Shown here: one piece after another, positions 22,814 through 30,150 of the stretch
Layout of the letters: every line of letters starts with the position of its first letter
How positions within the stretch are numbered: position 1 is the stretch's first letter
IMG/VR virus record: IMGVR_UViG_3300032088_000017
Coordinates: 1-44,015 of that record
DNA from: a virus
Direction: 5' to 3' (one strand)
Length of the DNA: 44,015 bases
Position numbers and translations under genes: made by a program
Notes under the pieces: model-generated
Seen by the model: the letters and a program-made list of their open reading frames with translations, nothing else
What the model was told of the DNA's origin: nothing
Databases searched by the model: none

Positions 22814-23611
22814 ATGAAACGCTTGATTTATCAAGTGTATGTCGGTAAAAAATCGAGGTTATACGATCATTGTATAGCCTCTGTTGCCGCATACTGTAAA
22901 GAGCATAACATCGAACATGTTATTCAAAAGCAACCAATCTTAAAAATTAAACCAGACGTCTTTGCCACAAATCGCAGTAAAGAGTCGTATGAAAAGCACG
23001 GTGGTTTTCTTCCTATTTTTGAGAAAGAAAACGCATTTACGTATTTAAAAACTTATGACTCAGTTGCTATCATTGATGCCGACATATGGATTAGACCAGG
23101 ATCACCGAACATATTTGATGCGGTGCCTATGCAGTATGATTTTGGCGGAGTATTAGAACGCGATATGCCTGTCACTGCATCGTACCTTCGTAAAATAGCA
23201 AATTATTCTCGTATGCAATATGGCATGTCAAACATAAATCATTTGTTTGATTGGAAACATAAGAGCGGTGCTGGTGCAGACTTTTATAATATGGGTATGA
23301 TGGTCCTCAATAAAGGTATAACTACTCATACACGTAACCAGACACCTATGCAGTTTCTTAACCGTCCAGAGTTTAAAGCGTTTGTGGATGGCGTTGGCAA
23401 TTGGAAATGGTCAACCGATCAAACGTTGCTTAACGTATGGGTAAAGGAATCTAAAATGATGACAAAGAACTTATCATTTGAATGGAACGGTTTGTTTTCT
23501 GCAATCGACGCAAGGAAAATCAAAGAGTGTAATTTTGTGCACTTTTTCTTAAAAGATAAACTTCCGTTGCGCGGCGAAAACGTACAGGAGCTCATGTCAT
23601 ATGTTGATTAA
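22814..23611 (+). CDS. Glycosyltransferase (GT-A type)
   Basis: A 265-residue protein with the look of a GT-A glycosyltransferase: a beta strand start (RLIYQVYVG), a DxD-type metal and sugar-nucleotide site in VAIIDADIWI (about residues 75-84), and a later DQTLLNVW motif. It probably transfers a sugar onto phage or host surface structures, or onto DNA. AGGTGA precedes the ATG. It is the first of seven overlapping or abutting genes for glycan modification. Confidence 0.75.
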   Translation: MKRLIYQVYVGKKSRLYDHCIASVAAYCKEHNIEHVIQKQPILKIKPDVFATNRSKESYEKHGGFLPIFEKENAFTYLKTYDSVAIIDADIWIRPGSPNIFDAVPMQYDFGGVLERDMPVTASYLRKIANYSRMQYGMSNINHLFDWKHKSGAGADFYNMGMMVLNKGITTHTRNQTPMQFLNRPEFKAFVDGVGNWKWSTDQTLLNVWVKESKMMTKNLSFEWNGLFSAIDARKIKECNFVHFFLKDKLPLRGENVQELMSYVD

Positions 23612-24296
23612 TAAAAAGATCTTTGTGCATATACCTAAGAACGCAGGTATGACTATCAGGCATAGTGTATTTTTAAAAGACAAGATCTTAGTCAATAATC
23701 AGAACACTCATAAGAGTCGAGAGTATACACAAGAACTTTTAGATACAATGGCGATGACCGGAGATCACCATGGCATTGAACACGCACGATGGAAGGATCT
23801 AAATCCAGACTACACTAAACAATTTGGCGCCTTTGCTGTTATCCGTAACCCGTGGGATCGTGTAGTGTCTCGCTATTTCTTTGCCAAAAAGGTTATTGAG
23901 GTAGAGAGAAAGGTAGATGCAAGTTATGCAGATGTTTCGTCGTTTGAAGCGTTTTTGGAAGAACGTCATAAATGGGGCAATCACCCTTTTATGTGGCACC
24001 GTGCGATTCGAGGATGGTATCCTGCTCTTAATCATGTTACTGATGACACTGGGACTGTTAGGTGTGATATAATTAGATTTGAGCAATTAAATGCTGATCT
24101 AATAAAATACTTTAACATCCCGCAAATGTCACGTGCACGGAACGTTACAGCCTTAAACGAAGGATCCTATCGGGACATGTACAACGCCGATACAGCTAAT
24201 ATTGTTGGCGACTGGTATAAAGAAGACATTGATTATTTTGGCTATGATTTTGGAACTGGGCCAAGCAAGAATTATTGGAGATTAGATAATGAGTGA
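23601..24296 (+). CDS. PAPS-dependent sulfotransferase-like protein
   Basis: A 231-residue sulfotransferase: the 5'-phosphosulfate loop FVHIPKNAGMT (residues 8-18, replacing HxPKTGGT) and the 3'-phosphate motif IRNPWDRVVSRYFF (81-94) are both clear. Such enzymes move sulfate from PAPS to a sugar or other acceptor. It starts inside the preceding glycosyltransferase gene (11-base overlap) and overlaps the methyltransferase. In this setting it may sulfate a glycan made by the neighbouring transferases. Confidence 0.88.
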   Translation: MLINKKIFVHIPKNAGMTIRHSVFLKDKILVNNQNTHKSREYTQELLDTMAMTGDHHGIEHARWKDLNPDYTKQFGAFAVIRNPWDRVVSRYFFAKKVIEVERKVDASYADVSSFEAFLEERHKWGNHPFMWHRAIRGWYPALNHVTDDTGTVRCDIIRFEQLNADLIKYFNIPQMSRARNVTALNEGSYRDMYNADTANIVGDWYKEDIDYFGYDFGTGPSKNYWRLDNE

Positions 24297-24915
24297 ATTA
24301 GGAGATTTATTTAATAAGTACGGATGCGATAAGACACGTAAACATCAGTACGATCGTGTGTATGCACCAGTGCTCGATACAATGATGAATAAACGAATCA
24401 ACGTCTTAGAAGTTGGTGTATTCAATGGACATAGTACCGAAGCATTTCTTCAGTATTTGCCTATGGCACATATGTACGGATTAGATATTTTTACTCGGAC
24501 TCGCGCTGAAGATTTGCCGTGCTATACATTTCAGCGGGCAGACTGGATCAAGGCAAGTAGCACTGATCCTTCAATTGGTAGGCAACTCAAAGAAAAATGG
24601 GGCAACATCAAGTTCGATGTAATCATTGACGATGGCTTGCACACGCCTAAGGCTAACATGCAGACATTTAATAATCTGTCGCCGTTTTTGGCAGATGACG
24701 GTGTTTACTTTATTGAAGATGTATTTCCGATGGAAATAATGACGCAAAAAGAATTATCAATTGATTGGTTAATGCGTTATCCTGATCGATACAACCACTT
24801 AGATAATAATATGTTTCTTAGTGCACTAGACAAATCTAATATGAAAATTAAACGCCACGATCAGCGGAAACTGACTAAACAGCCAGACAGTTATATAGTA
24901 GAGCTAAGAAAATGA
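24289..24915 (+). CDS. SAM-dependent methyltransferase, sugar O-methyltransferase type
   Basis: A 208-residue class I methyltransferase. The N-terminus (LGDLFNKYGCDKTRKHQY) is typical of glycan and macrolide O-methyltransferases; motif I is VLEVGVFNGHS (39-49), and the acidic post-motif reads FDVIIDDGLHTP. It overlaps both neighbours (8 and 4 bases). The likely role is methylation of a sugar in the same glycan as the sulfotransferase substrate. Confidence 0.85.
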   Translation: MSELGDLFNKYGCDKTRKHQYDRVYAPVLDTMMNKRINVLEVGVFNGHSTEAFLQYLPMAHMYGLDIFTRTRAEDLPCYTFQRADWIKASSTDPSIGRQLKEKWGNIKFDVIIDDGLHTPKANMQTFNNLSPFLADDGVYFIEDVFPMEIMTQKELSIDWLMRYPDRYNHLDNNMFLSALDKSNMKIKRHDQRKLTKQPDSYIVELRK

Positions 24916-25634
24916 GAGCCTATGTCATAACGGTATTCCAAAATGACATGTCAGAAACCGCGGCAGAAGTGGCTATCAAGTCATCAGCTGATGTTGGCAA
25001 TGAGTTTAGTATTCGTAAATTTTACGGGACTAGACCAGACGACGCTCAAGAAGAATTAAAGCAAGAGGGTTTGCAATGGACATATCCGTGGGAAGGCAGT
25101 CGTATGGATATGGATACTGGGCTAACACTCAGTGCATATCGTACAGCTGATCCTAGAAAGCGGATTGCTTGCTTTATGAGTCACTACAAAATATGGAAAC
25201 GATGTGTCGATATTAATGAGCCTGTTGTGGTTTTAGAACACGATGCTTTATGTATAAAAAAGTTTCCGCTCACCCATCAATTCTTTACTGCGCCTAAAAC
25301 AGGTGTTTTAGGTATTAATTCACCGCTAGGCGCAACTCGTAGAGCAGGCATGTTTCATGAAAATATTCAGAACTCTAAAAACCTGCCGCATAACAAAGAC
25401 AAACAATGTCTAACAATCCCGAGAGTCGATCAGTATGATGTGCCACAAGGACTAGCCGGAAACAGCGCATATATAATCAAACCAGCCTACGCAGAGATGA
25501 TTTTAAAAAAGATCAAGCGGATAGGTGCATGGCCAAATGACGCGTTGTTATGCTACCAGAATTTTTCTTTTCTTCGTGTCAGCAATGAATATTATACAAG
25601 GGTGCAAGGCTTGCCAAGTACAACTACATTATGA
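24912..25634 (+). CDS. GT25-like glycosyltransferase
   Basis: A 240-residue protein resembling family 25 (lipooligosaccharide) glycosyltransferases: ACFMSHYKIWKRC followed by PVVVLEHDALC, where EHD replaces the usual EDD, and a later GLAGNSAYIIKPAYAE. It overlaps its neighbours by 4 bases on each side. The adjacent gene is a clear paralogue, so the two may add successive sugars. Confidence 0.8.
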   Translation: MRAYVITVFQNDMSETAAEVAIKSSADVGNEFSIRKFYGTRPDDAQEELKQEGLQWTYPWEGSRMDMDTGLTLSAYRTADPRKRIACFMSHYKIWKRCVDINEPVVVLEHDALCIKKFPLTHQFFTAPKTGVLGINSPLGATRRAGMFHENIQNSKNLPHNKDKQCLTIPRVDQYDVPQGLAGNSAYIIKPAYAEMILKKIKRIGAWPNDALLCYQNFSFLRVSNEYYTRVQGLPSTTTL

Positions 25635-26284
25635 AACATTATGTCATCACAATAGAAGATAATCCAAAATCAGTTAAGGCTGCTGAACGGTGCATCAAAT
25701 CAGGCTATCAGCATGGCGGCATCCAAGTACACAAATGGAAAGCAACTACTCCGGCCGATGATATACAATCTATGATAAAGAACTTTGGCATCAACATGAC
25801 AGCTATGAACGAGATTTATTCTCGTACACCAAATTGCATGGCAGCGTTCTTATCACATTTTAGCCTTTGGAAAGAATCAGTAGACACAAATCAGGAAATA
25901 ACTATATTCGAGCATGATGCAGTCTGCGTACAGAATATTCCTACAGTTATTAAGTATAACGGCTGCGTATCACTTGGCGCGCCGTCGTACGGTAAGTTTA
26001 ATACGCCAACGTCTTTTGGTGTAGTGCCGTTGCAGTCTAAAAGATATTTTCCAGGAGCGCATGCATACCGAGTAAATCCGGGAGGCGCATCAATATTGAT
26101 ACAGCAAGCTATTATGCAGGCGCGCCCGACTGATGTGTTTCTTAATATAGATACATTTCCGTTTTTGCAAGAATTTTATCCATGGCCTGTGATGGCCAAA
26201 GACACCTTCACGACTATCCAGAAGTCAGAAGGTTGCCAAGCCAAACATAACTATAACGCTAACTATGAGATAATTGATGTCTAA
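25631..26284 (+). CDS. GT25-like glycosyltransferase, paralogue of the preceding gene
   Basis: A 217-residue protein with the same plan as its upstream neighbour: a start MKHYVITIEDN, then CMAAFLSHFSLWKE and ITIFEHDAVC, and a C-terminal PGAHAYRVNPGGASIL. Sharing the EHD acidic motif supports a tandem duplication. It overlaps by 4 bases upstream and 8 bases downstream. Role as for its paralogue, with probably a different sugar or acceptor. Confidence 0.78.
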   Translation: MKHYVITIEDNPKSVKAAERCIKSGYQHGGIQVHKWKATTPADDIQSMIKNFGINMTAMNEIYSRTPNCMAAFLSHFSLWKESVDTNQEITIFEHDAVCVQNIPTVIKYNGCVSLGAPSYGKFNTPTSFGVVPLQSKRYFPGAHAYRVNPGGASILIQQAIMQARPTDVFLNIDTFPFLQEFYPWPVMAKDTFTTIQKSEGCQAKHNYNANYEIIDV

Positions 26285-26933
26285 ACCAGATTTAAGTCAG
26301 TGCGTACTAACAGGGTGCGATAGAGAAGCCGAGTGGATGTTACCTTGGTTTATTAAAAACTATCATAGGCATAACGACATGCCCTTGTCTGTCATTAACT
26401 TTGGCATGTCACCTTCAATGTTAGAGTGGCTTGAAACGCAGGTTAATTCTATCGGGCACCTTGAAACCCATACTGGTCAGCCTACTTGGTTCAAAAAACC
26501 TGGAGCAATGCTTAATTCACCCTATAAGCGTACAGTGTGGATCGATGTGGACTGTGAAATACTTGGTAACATTTCTGGCATATGGAAACATTGCATGCCA
26601 CAGAAACTCAACATGTGTCTTGATAAACCTTGGACAAAGCGCGCTGGTGAAGAGTGGTACAACTCAGGCGTAGTTGCGTATCAAGGCAAGCCAGACATTT
26701 TAAACAATTGGGCTCGCAAATGCTTTGAAAATCCTACGCAACGCGGGGATCAAGAAGAACTACACTACATGTTAGATCCGCTTCAAAAAGCTATATACAT
26801 AAACCAGCTGCCGCCACAATATAATTATTTACGACTAGACGCTGTTGACGGCAACAAAGTAAAGAATATCCTTATTAAGCATCACACTGGTGCTAAAGGA
26901 AAAGAGATTATTAGAGGTTTGATGAATGAGTAA
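26277..26933 (+). CDS. Glycosyltransferase-like protein with DxD motif
   Basis: A 218-residue protein with VWIDVDCEILG (about residues 87-97), a DxD metal-binding motif, and a downstream EEWYNSGVVAYQGKP and DQEELHYML typical of GT-A/GT8-type enzymes. I use the ATG at 26277; the TTG three bases earlier is an unnecessary start. It overlaps the previous stop by 8 bases and the next start by 8. Confidence 0.75.
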   Translation: MSKPDLSQCVLTGCDREAEWMLPWFIKNYHRHNDMPLSVINFGMSPSMLEWLETQVNSIGHLETHTGQPTWFKKPGAMLNSPYKRTVWIDVDCEILGNISGIWKHCMPQKLNMCLDKPWTKRAGEEWYNSGVVAYQGKPDILNNWARKCFENPTQRGDQEELHYMLDPLQKAIYINQLPPQYNYLRLDAVDGNKVKNILIKHHTGAKGKEIIRGLMNE

Positions 26934-27531
26934 AGTAGCCCACATTATTGGCAATGGTGACAGTCATCGCTTTTACAAACCGGCTAAGGGATTAAAGCTT
27001 ACGTGTAATCTGCCGCCAATGGCAGTTGATAACGTGTATGCCACGGCTATTGTGGATTTTAAAATGTGTCGAGCTCTGACCGAAGGCAGTGTTAATCTCA
27101 ACGCATATGAGTGGGTTATGGGCGCACGTCCTAAAAAGTTTACAGAAATGAATCCTCAGTTTCATATGCGTTTTGCACGGAACATTAAGGATTTTTATCT
27201 TGATTTACCCAGATATGCTAACAATTATACTGATTTTAACTGTGGTCACATGTGTACACACTACACAGCTAATCGACTCAATTGCGATGAAATACACATG
27301 TATGGCTTTGATTCTATATTTGATTTTAATCTGGTATCCACAACTGATTTCGTATTAAACTCTGAACGCGACGCATTTAACACACATCGATTAGCACAAA
27401 ACTGGCGGCCAATTTGGGAAGGCTTATTCCGTGAATTTCCCAAGACTCAATTTGTGGTGTACCATATGCATGGTAAACCTAAGATTAGTTTACCTGATAA
27501 TGTTGAAGTAATTCCAGGAAAGTTAAAATAA
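26926..27531 (+). CDS. Glycan-cluster protein with Rossmann-like start
   Basis: A 201-residue protein, starting VAHIIGNGDSHRFY, with a middle block FNCGHMCTHYTANRL and EIHMYGFDSIFDF. This arrangement recurs in phage proteins near glycosyltransferases and loosely resembles DUF115-type or sialyltransferase-like folds; the activity is unknown. It ends the coupled glycan cluster, followed by a promoter within 5 bases. Confidence 0.65.
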   Translation: MSKVAHIIGNGDSHRFYKPAKGLKLTCNLPPMAVDNVYATAIVDFKMCRALTEGSVNLNAYEWVMGARPKKFTEMNPQFHMRFARNIKDFYLDLPRYANNYTDFNCGHMCTHYTANRLNCDEIHMYGFDSIFDFNLVSTTDFVLNSERDAFNTHRLAQNWRPIWEGLFREFPKTQFVVYHMHGKPKISLPDNVEVIPGKLK

Positions 27532-27535
27532 GGGG

Positions 27536-27564
27536 TTTACAATGCAAATCATTTGTGGTAGATT
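27536..27564 (+). promoter_or_regulatory. Early promoter
   Basis: TTTACA (27536-27541), a 17-bp spacer ending TGTGG, and TAGATT (27559-27564), preceded by AAGGGG. The expected start is about 27570-27572, on or next to the ATG at 27571. Confidence 0.7.
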
Positions 27565-27570
27565 ATTCTT

Positions 27571-27993
27571 ATGATGGAAATAGATTTTACAGGTCACAAA
27601 GGCAGTCGCCTTGAGAAAACAATAGCTGCCGCTGCGCATTTTACAAAGCAACAGTTGTTTCCAAGACATCGTAACGTCTCTGTGACGTTTGAATTAATCA
27701 AAACTCTTAGATCTAAAGAAGGTGTACATGGCGATGTCATGGACGATGAAGATCGTGAGTTTACGATTAGAGTAGACACTTCACAATCTGAACAAGATTT
27801 AGTGGCTACAGTGATACACGAAATGGTTCACGTTTATCAATATGTGACTAAGCGTATGGAACAAAGATGGTCGCATGAGATCATTTTTGAGAAGCGCGCT
27901 TACTCGCATGACGTCGAATATTGTAATCGGCCATGGGAAATAGAAGCGCATGCTTTAGAGCGCGATCTAGTTGCGCTTTTTTATAAATACTAA
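27571..27993 (+). CDS. HExxH zinc metallopeptidase-like protein
   Basis: A 140-residue protein with VATVIHEMVHVYQY, a zinc-peptidase HExxH motif at residues 83-87, and a later EYCNRPWEIEAHA that could supply the third ligand. It resembles short SprT-like or phage-type metallopeptidase domains that cleave proteins. The start is a double ATG (27571, 27574) without a Shine-Dalgarno, at the predicted transcription start, so the message may be leaderless. It is an early gene that could act on a host protein. Confidence 0.75.
   Translation: MMEIDFTGHKGSRLEKTIAAAAHFTKQQLFPRHRNVSVTFELIKTLRSKEGVHGDVMDDEDREFTIRVDTSQSEQDLVATVIHEMVHVYQYVTKRMEQRWSHEIIFEKRAYSHDVEYCNRPWEIEAHALERDLVALFYKY
27982..27989 (+). 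promoter_or_regulatory. T4-type late promoter TATAAATA
   Basis: An exact match overlapping the stop end of the metallopeptidase gene, 31 bases before the ATG at 28021. A start near 27995 leaves a 26-base leader containing GGAAG. Confidence 0.8.
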
Positions 27994-28020
27994 TGATAGA
28001 AATTATAAACGGAAGCATGA

Positions 28021-28188
28021 ATGGATGACGCCGAGCGACGCCTTTGGGAGGCGCAGCTTGATGACCCGCATGATACAGTTACAGATATTACAGCATGGAT
28101 AAGGTACGTACATAATGAATCAACGGCAAGAGAGATACCACGAGTGGATCCTCAGAAAACTGAGAGAAGACCGCGAGACGGTTTGTGA
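28021..28188 (+). CDS. Small late protein
   Basis: A 55-residue acidic and Arg-rich protein (MDDAERRLWEAQLDDPHD at the start, RRPRDGL at the end). GGAAG lies 5 bases before the ATG, behind a perfect late promoter, so it is likely a real late product, perhaps a minor virion protein. No family is recognised. It overlaps another small frame by 74 bases. Confidence 0.55.
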   Translation: MDDAERRLWEAQLDDPHDTVTDITAWIRYVHNESTAREIPRVDPQKTERRPRDGL

Positions 28189-28234
28189 TAATACGGTCAC
28201 AACAGATAAAAAAAGTGAAAATAAAGCAAATTAG
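28115..28234 (+). CDS. Overlapping micro-ORF
   Basis: A 39-residue frame, +1 relative to the preceding gene, starting MNQRQERYHEWILRKLREDR and ending in Lys/Asn. AAGG lies 10 bases before its ATG. It is helical and charged, and ends just before the promoter at 28238. It may be a genuine gene or a chance frame within the overlap; the downstream 46 bases are not otherwise used. Confidence 0.4.
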   Translation: MNQRQERYHEWILRKLREDRETVCDNTVTTDKKSENKAN

Positions 28235-28237
28235 CTA

Positions 28238-28266
28238 TTTACATTGTAGATCACATATGGTATAAC
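28238..28266 (+). promoter_or_regulatory. Early promoter
   Basis: TTTACA (28238-28243), a 17-bp spacer ending TATGG, and TATAAC (28261-28266). It heads the group of small genes from 28290 to 29117. Confidence 0.8.
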
Positions 28267-28289
28267 AGTTATATCAACGGAGATTAATA

Positions 28290-28712
28290 ATGCAAAAAAC
28301 TGATGACTTTACATGGGACGGCCAACTTGATCTGATCTCAGATCTACATAAAGACGTGTTTGGCTTTCGTCCAGGTGCGACTTATTTAGAAGCATTTTGG
28401 TCGCTAACTGAGTCTGGACAGCAAAATGTCTATGACGACTTATGCGCTCAACTCGAGCAAAATCAACAAGAAGAAAAAGTTCAAGAGCAAGCTGCTGTTG
28501 AAGAATTCCAAGCGCGTATTGAAGACGTGATTGGTCTTGGCGCAGGCAATCGTTTGACCGCGCTTAGTTGGATTACTGGACAAGAAAAGTTTTATCACAG
28601 TCAAGACGTCGAAAGCTTTGTTTGGGAACAAGGTATTCTATTTACTGACTATGGCAAAAAGCTTGTCAAAGAACTATTAACAATTGTAAAATATGAAGTG
28701 GACTATGTATAA
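28290..28712 (+). CDS. Conserved acidic phage protein
   Basis: A 140-residue soluble protein: ISDLHKDVFGFRPGATYLEA, then FWSLTESGQQNVYDDLCAQLEQ and a Gln/Glu-rich helical middle. LHK-x-VFGFRP is a pattern seen in hypothetical proteins of many large phages. Function is unknown. ACGGAG precedes the ATG. Its stop overlaps the next start. Confidence 0.75.
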   Translation: MQKTDDFTWDGQLDLISDLHKDVFGFRPGATYLEAFWSLTESGQQNVYDDLCAQLEQNQQEEKVQEQAAVEEFQARIEDVIGLGAGNRLTALSWITGQEKFYHSQDVESFVWEQGILFTDYGKKLVKELLTIVKYEVDYV

Positions 28713-28855
28713 TGTGGTATGTTGAAGTTATTGAGAGCTGGACCAATCAACAGGTTCAGATATGGGAATGTCTGACACGGCAACAGTCTCGCGAAATCCA
28801 CCGGCAGTTTTCACAGAGTGGTGCCGCAATGGTGCGGTCAGGTGTGATGCAATGA
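28712..28855 (+). CDS. Small hypothetical protein
   Basis: A 47-residue protein (MWYVEVIESWTNQQVQIWEC at the start), overlapping the previous stop by one base and the next start by 4. Aromatic and Gln-rich, with a basic end. No family is recognised; the neat tiling with its neighbours supports it as real. Confidence 0.6.
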   Translation: MWYVEVIESWTNQQVQIWECLTRQQSREIHRQFSQSGAAMVRSGVMQ

Positions 28856-29016
28856 CCAGTGGAATCAGTGAAGTTGATATTTGGGGAATGGCCGAGACCG
28901 AAGAGCAAAAAGAGTACTTTGGTGTAAAGCGGTTAGGTTTTATGGTGCCTGAGCAAACTGAAGAACCTGCAGCGCTCATAGAGCAAGAACATGATGGTAT
29001 GGAGATAATATTTTGA
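28852..29016 (+). CDS. Small acidic hypothetical protein
   Basis: A 54-residue acidic protein (SEVDIWGMAETEEQKEYFGV). I start at the ATG at 28852 because it forms an ATGA overlap with the previous stop; the frame's longer start at 28762 would overlap that gene by about 90 bases. No family is recognised. Confidence 0.6.
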   Translation: MTSGISEVDIWGMAETEEQKEYFGVKRLGFMVPEQTEEPAALIEQEHDGMEIIF

Positions 29017-29117
29017 GCACTCTTAAAGTATGGTCGTATGGACTGTTTATTGGTTTAATCGCCGCTAATGTAGCAAATATACTACATAAACATTTTTTTA
29101 TCACAAATGCATTTTAG
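29013..29117 (+). CDS. Tiny membrane peptide with TTG start
   Basis: A 34-residue peptide with one hydrophobic segment (YGLFIGLIAANVANIL). TTG at 29013 overlaps the previous TGA (TTGA), with GGAG 8 bases upstream. Its stop is the TAG at the base of the following hairpin/promoter. It is likely an inner-membrane micropeptide of unknown role. Confidence 0.5.
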   Translation: MSTLKVWSYGLFIGLIAANVANILHKHFFITNAF

Positions 29118-29149
29118 GGGTTTACAAACCCCTTTAAACGTAGTATAAA
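29116..29149 (+). promoter_or_regulatory. Overlapping hairpin and early promoter
   Basis: AGGGGTT (29116-29122) pairs with AACCCCT (29127-29133). The -35 TTTACA (29121-29126) spans the loop, and the -10 TATAAA (29144-29149) lies 17 bp after it. The downstream AAAGGTGTATAA is shared with other promoters of this type. Confidence 0.8.
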
Positions 29150-29174
29150 GGTGTATAACAAATAAGGAATACAC

Positions 29175-29393
29175 ATGACTACTCAAACAATTCAAATTGA
29201 CATCGATCATAATTCACTCGACACTACTCCTGCTGTCGCCAAACAATATGACTTACAATTTACACTTGTCAAACTTGATGGCCCTGCTGGCGGTAATCCT
29301 CTTATTGAATTAACTGGCACTACTCAAAAACTTATTTCGTTTCTCACTACACACTATTGTGATGCCGATGATGTCAGCCTATACTTAAACTAA
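29175..29393 (+). CDS. Hypothetical early protein
   Basis: A 72-residue protein with alternating hydrophobic residues (TIQIDIDHNSL, LQFTLVKLDG, LIELTGTTQKLISFL) suggesting a small alpha/beta sandwich. It is acidic and without recognised motifs. AAGGAA lies upstream of the ATG; early promoter immediately upstream. Confidence 0.7.
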   Translation: MTTQTIQIDIDHNSLDTTPAVAKQYDLQFTLVKLDGPAGGNPLIELTGTTQKLISFLTTHYCDADDVSLYLN

Positions 29394-29403
29394 GGTTTTT
29401 ATT

Positions 29404-29754
29404 ATGACAATGCATCTTGTGCGAGGCATGTCCTCGCTTAACACTAAAAAACGTAAGACTCGTAGTAATTCTAAGTCTCTTGCAAAAGCACGATTAGAGC
29501 ACGAAAAGTTTCTTAAAAGGGTTGGCTACAAAGGTACTGGTAAAGAGCATCGCTCTAACATACCTGATTACACGGTGGATAAAAATGCACCACCAACGTC
29601 CAATGTCATTTGTTCTAATGGCATAGCTAAGGATCGTAAAATTTACACCGGCGATGAAATTGCAGGTATTGTCACTACACATAAGTCTAATCTTATGCCT
29701 ATACGTAAAGACAATAAACAAGCCGCAATTGACGCAGCAAATATGCGAAGGTGA
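29404..29754 (+). CDS. Conserved phage protein with LVRGMSSLNTKK motif
   Basis: A 116-residue basic protein. The start MTMHLVRGMSSLNTKKRK is a strongly conserved pattern in many T4-like and other large phages. The rest includes HRSNIPDYTVDKNAPP and IYTGDEIAGIVTTHKSNLMPIR. It is probably nucleic-acid associated given the charge. No established function is known to me. It follows the previous gene after 10 bases; no strong ribosome site is visible. Confidence 0.8.
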   Translation: MTMHLVRGMSSLNTKKRKTRSNSKSLAKARLEHEKFLKRVGYKGTGKEHRSNIPDYTVDKNAPPTSNVICSNGIAKDRKIYTGDEIAGIVTTHKSNLMPIRKDNKQAAIDAANMRR

Positions 29755-29795
29755 CATAAATAACTATGTACAACGCAGCAGAAATGTGGTAGTAT
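29755..29795 (+). promoter_or_regulatory. Late-like box and early promoter ahead of the RNA candidate
   Basis: TGTACA (29767-29772), a 17-bp spacer ending TGTGG, and TAGTAT (29790-29795) predict a start near 29802. A CATAAATA (29755-29762), one mismatch from the late consensus, lies just upstream. Together they suggest the RNA region that follows could be transcribed at more than one stage. Confidence 0.55.
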
Positions 29796-29801
29796 GTAGT
29801 T

Positions 29802-29934
29802 AAATCCTAGACACGTGATCTCGTACGAGGTGCTCTAGGTCGGTGTAAGCGTTGGTACCGTTGTAAAACCCAACCGGTTGATGCACACGTTAAGTGCATA
29901 TGTAGCGAGGCCGCTCTGCAGTAAGCGGCCTCGT
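29802..29934 (+). ncRNA. Structured non-coding RNA candidate
   Basis: There is no credible gene in 29755-29971. The stretch after the promoter folds into consecutive hairpins: CCTAGA/TCTAGG (29806-29839) enclosing CTCGTACGAG; ACCGTTG (29857-29863) with CAACCGGT (29871-29878) and one bulge; ATGCAC/GTGCAT (29881-29899); and a 10-bp CGAGGCCGCT/AGCGGCCTCG (29906-29933) with an 8-nt loop, more GC-rich than its surroundings and terminator-like but without T's. It is not a tRNA. It could be a regulatory RNA or the leader of the gene at 29972. Confidence 0.6.
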
Positions 29935-29971
29935 GAATTTACAACTGCAATATAATACGGAGGAAATACAA

Positions 29972-30121
29972 GTGCAAACAACACGTTCTGAACGTATCGC
30001 AAAATCCGGCGCGGCAAGACAACGTCGTAGAGATTTAAAAGATATTTTAGCTGGTAAGACACTCAGACTATTTTCAAAAGCAAGAAAACTCCGACGAAAA
30101 AAATCTAAGTCAATAAACTAA
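29972..30121 (+). CDS. Small Arg/Lys-rich protein
   Basis: A 49-residue, highly basic protein (SGAARQRRRDLKDI, FSKARKLRRKKSKSIN). GTG start at 29972 with GGAGG 9 bases upstream. Likely binds nucleic acid or an acidic partner. The frame extends upstream but only through the RNA hairpin region. Confidence 0.6.
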   Translation: MQTTRSERIAKSGAARQRRRDLKDILAGKTLRLFSKARKLRRKKSKSIN

Positions 30122-30150
30122 AAACTAGTATCTGCATAGGAGAGAATATT

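Noticed and set aside
29936-29960. TTTACA followed by TATAAT before the 29972 gene
   Set aside because: The spacer is only 7 bp, too short for a sigma-70 promoter; the boxes are probably incidental.
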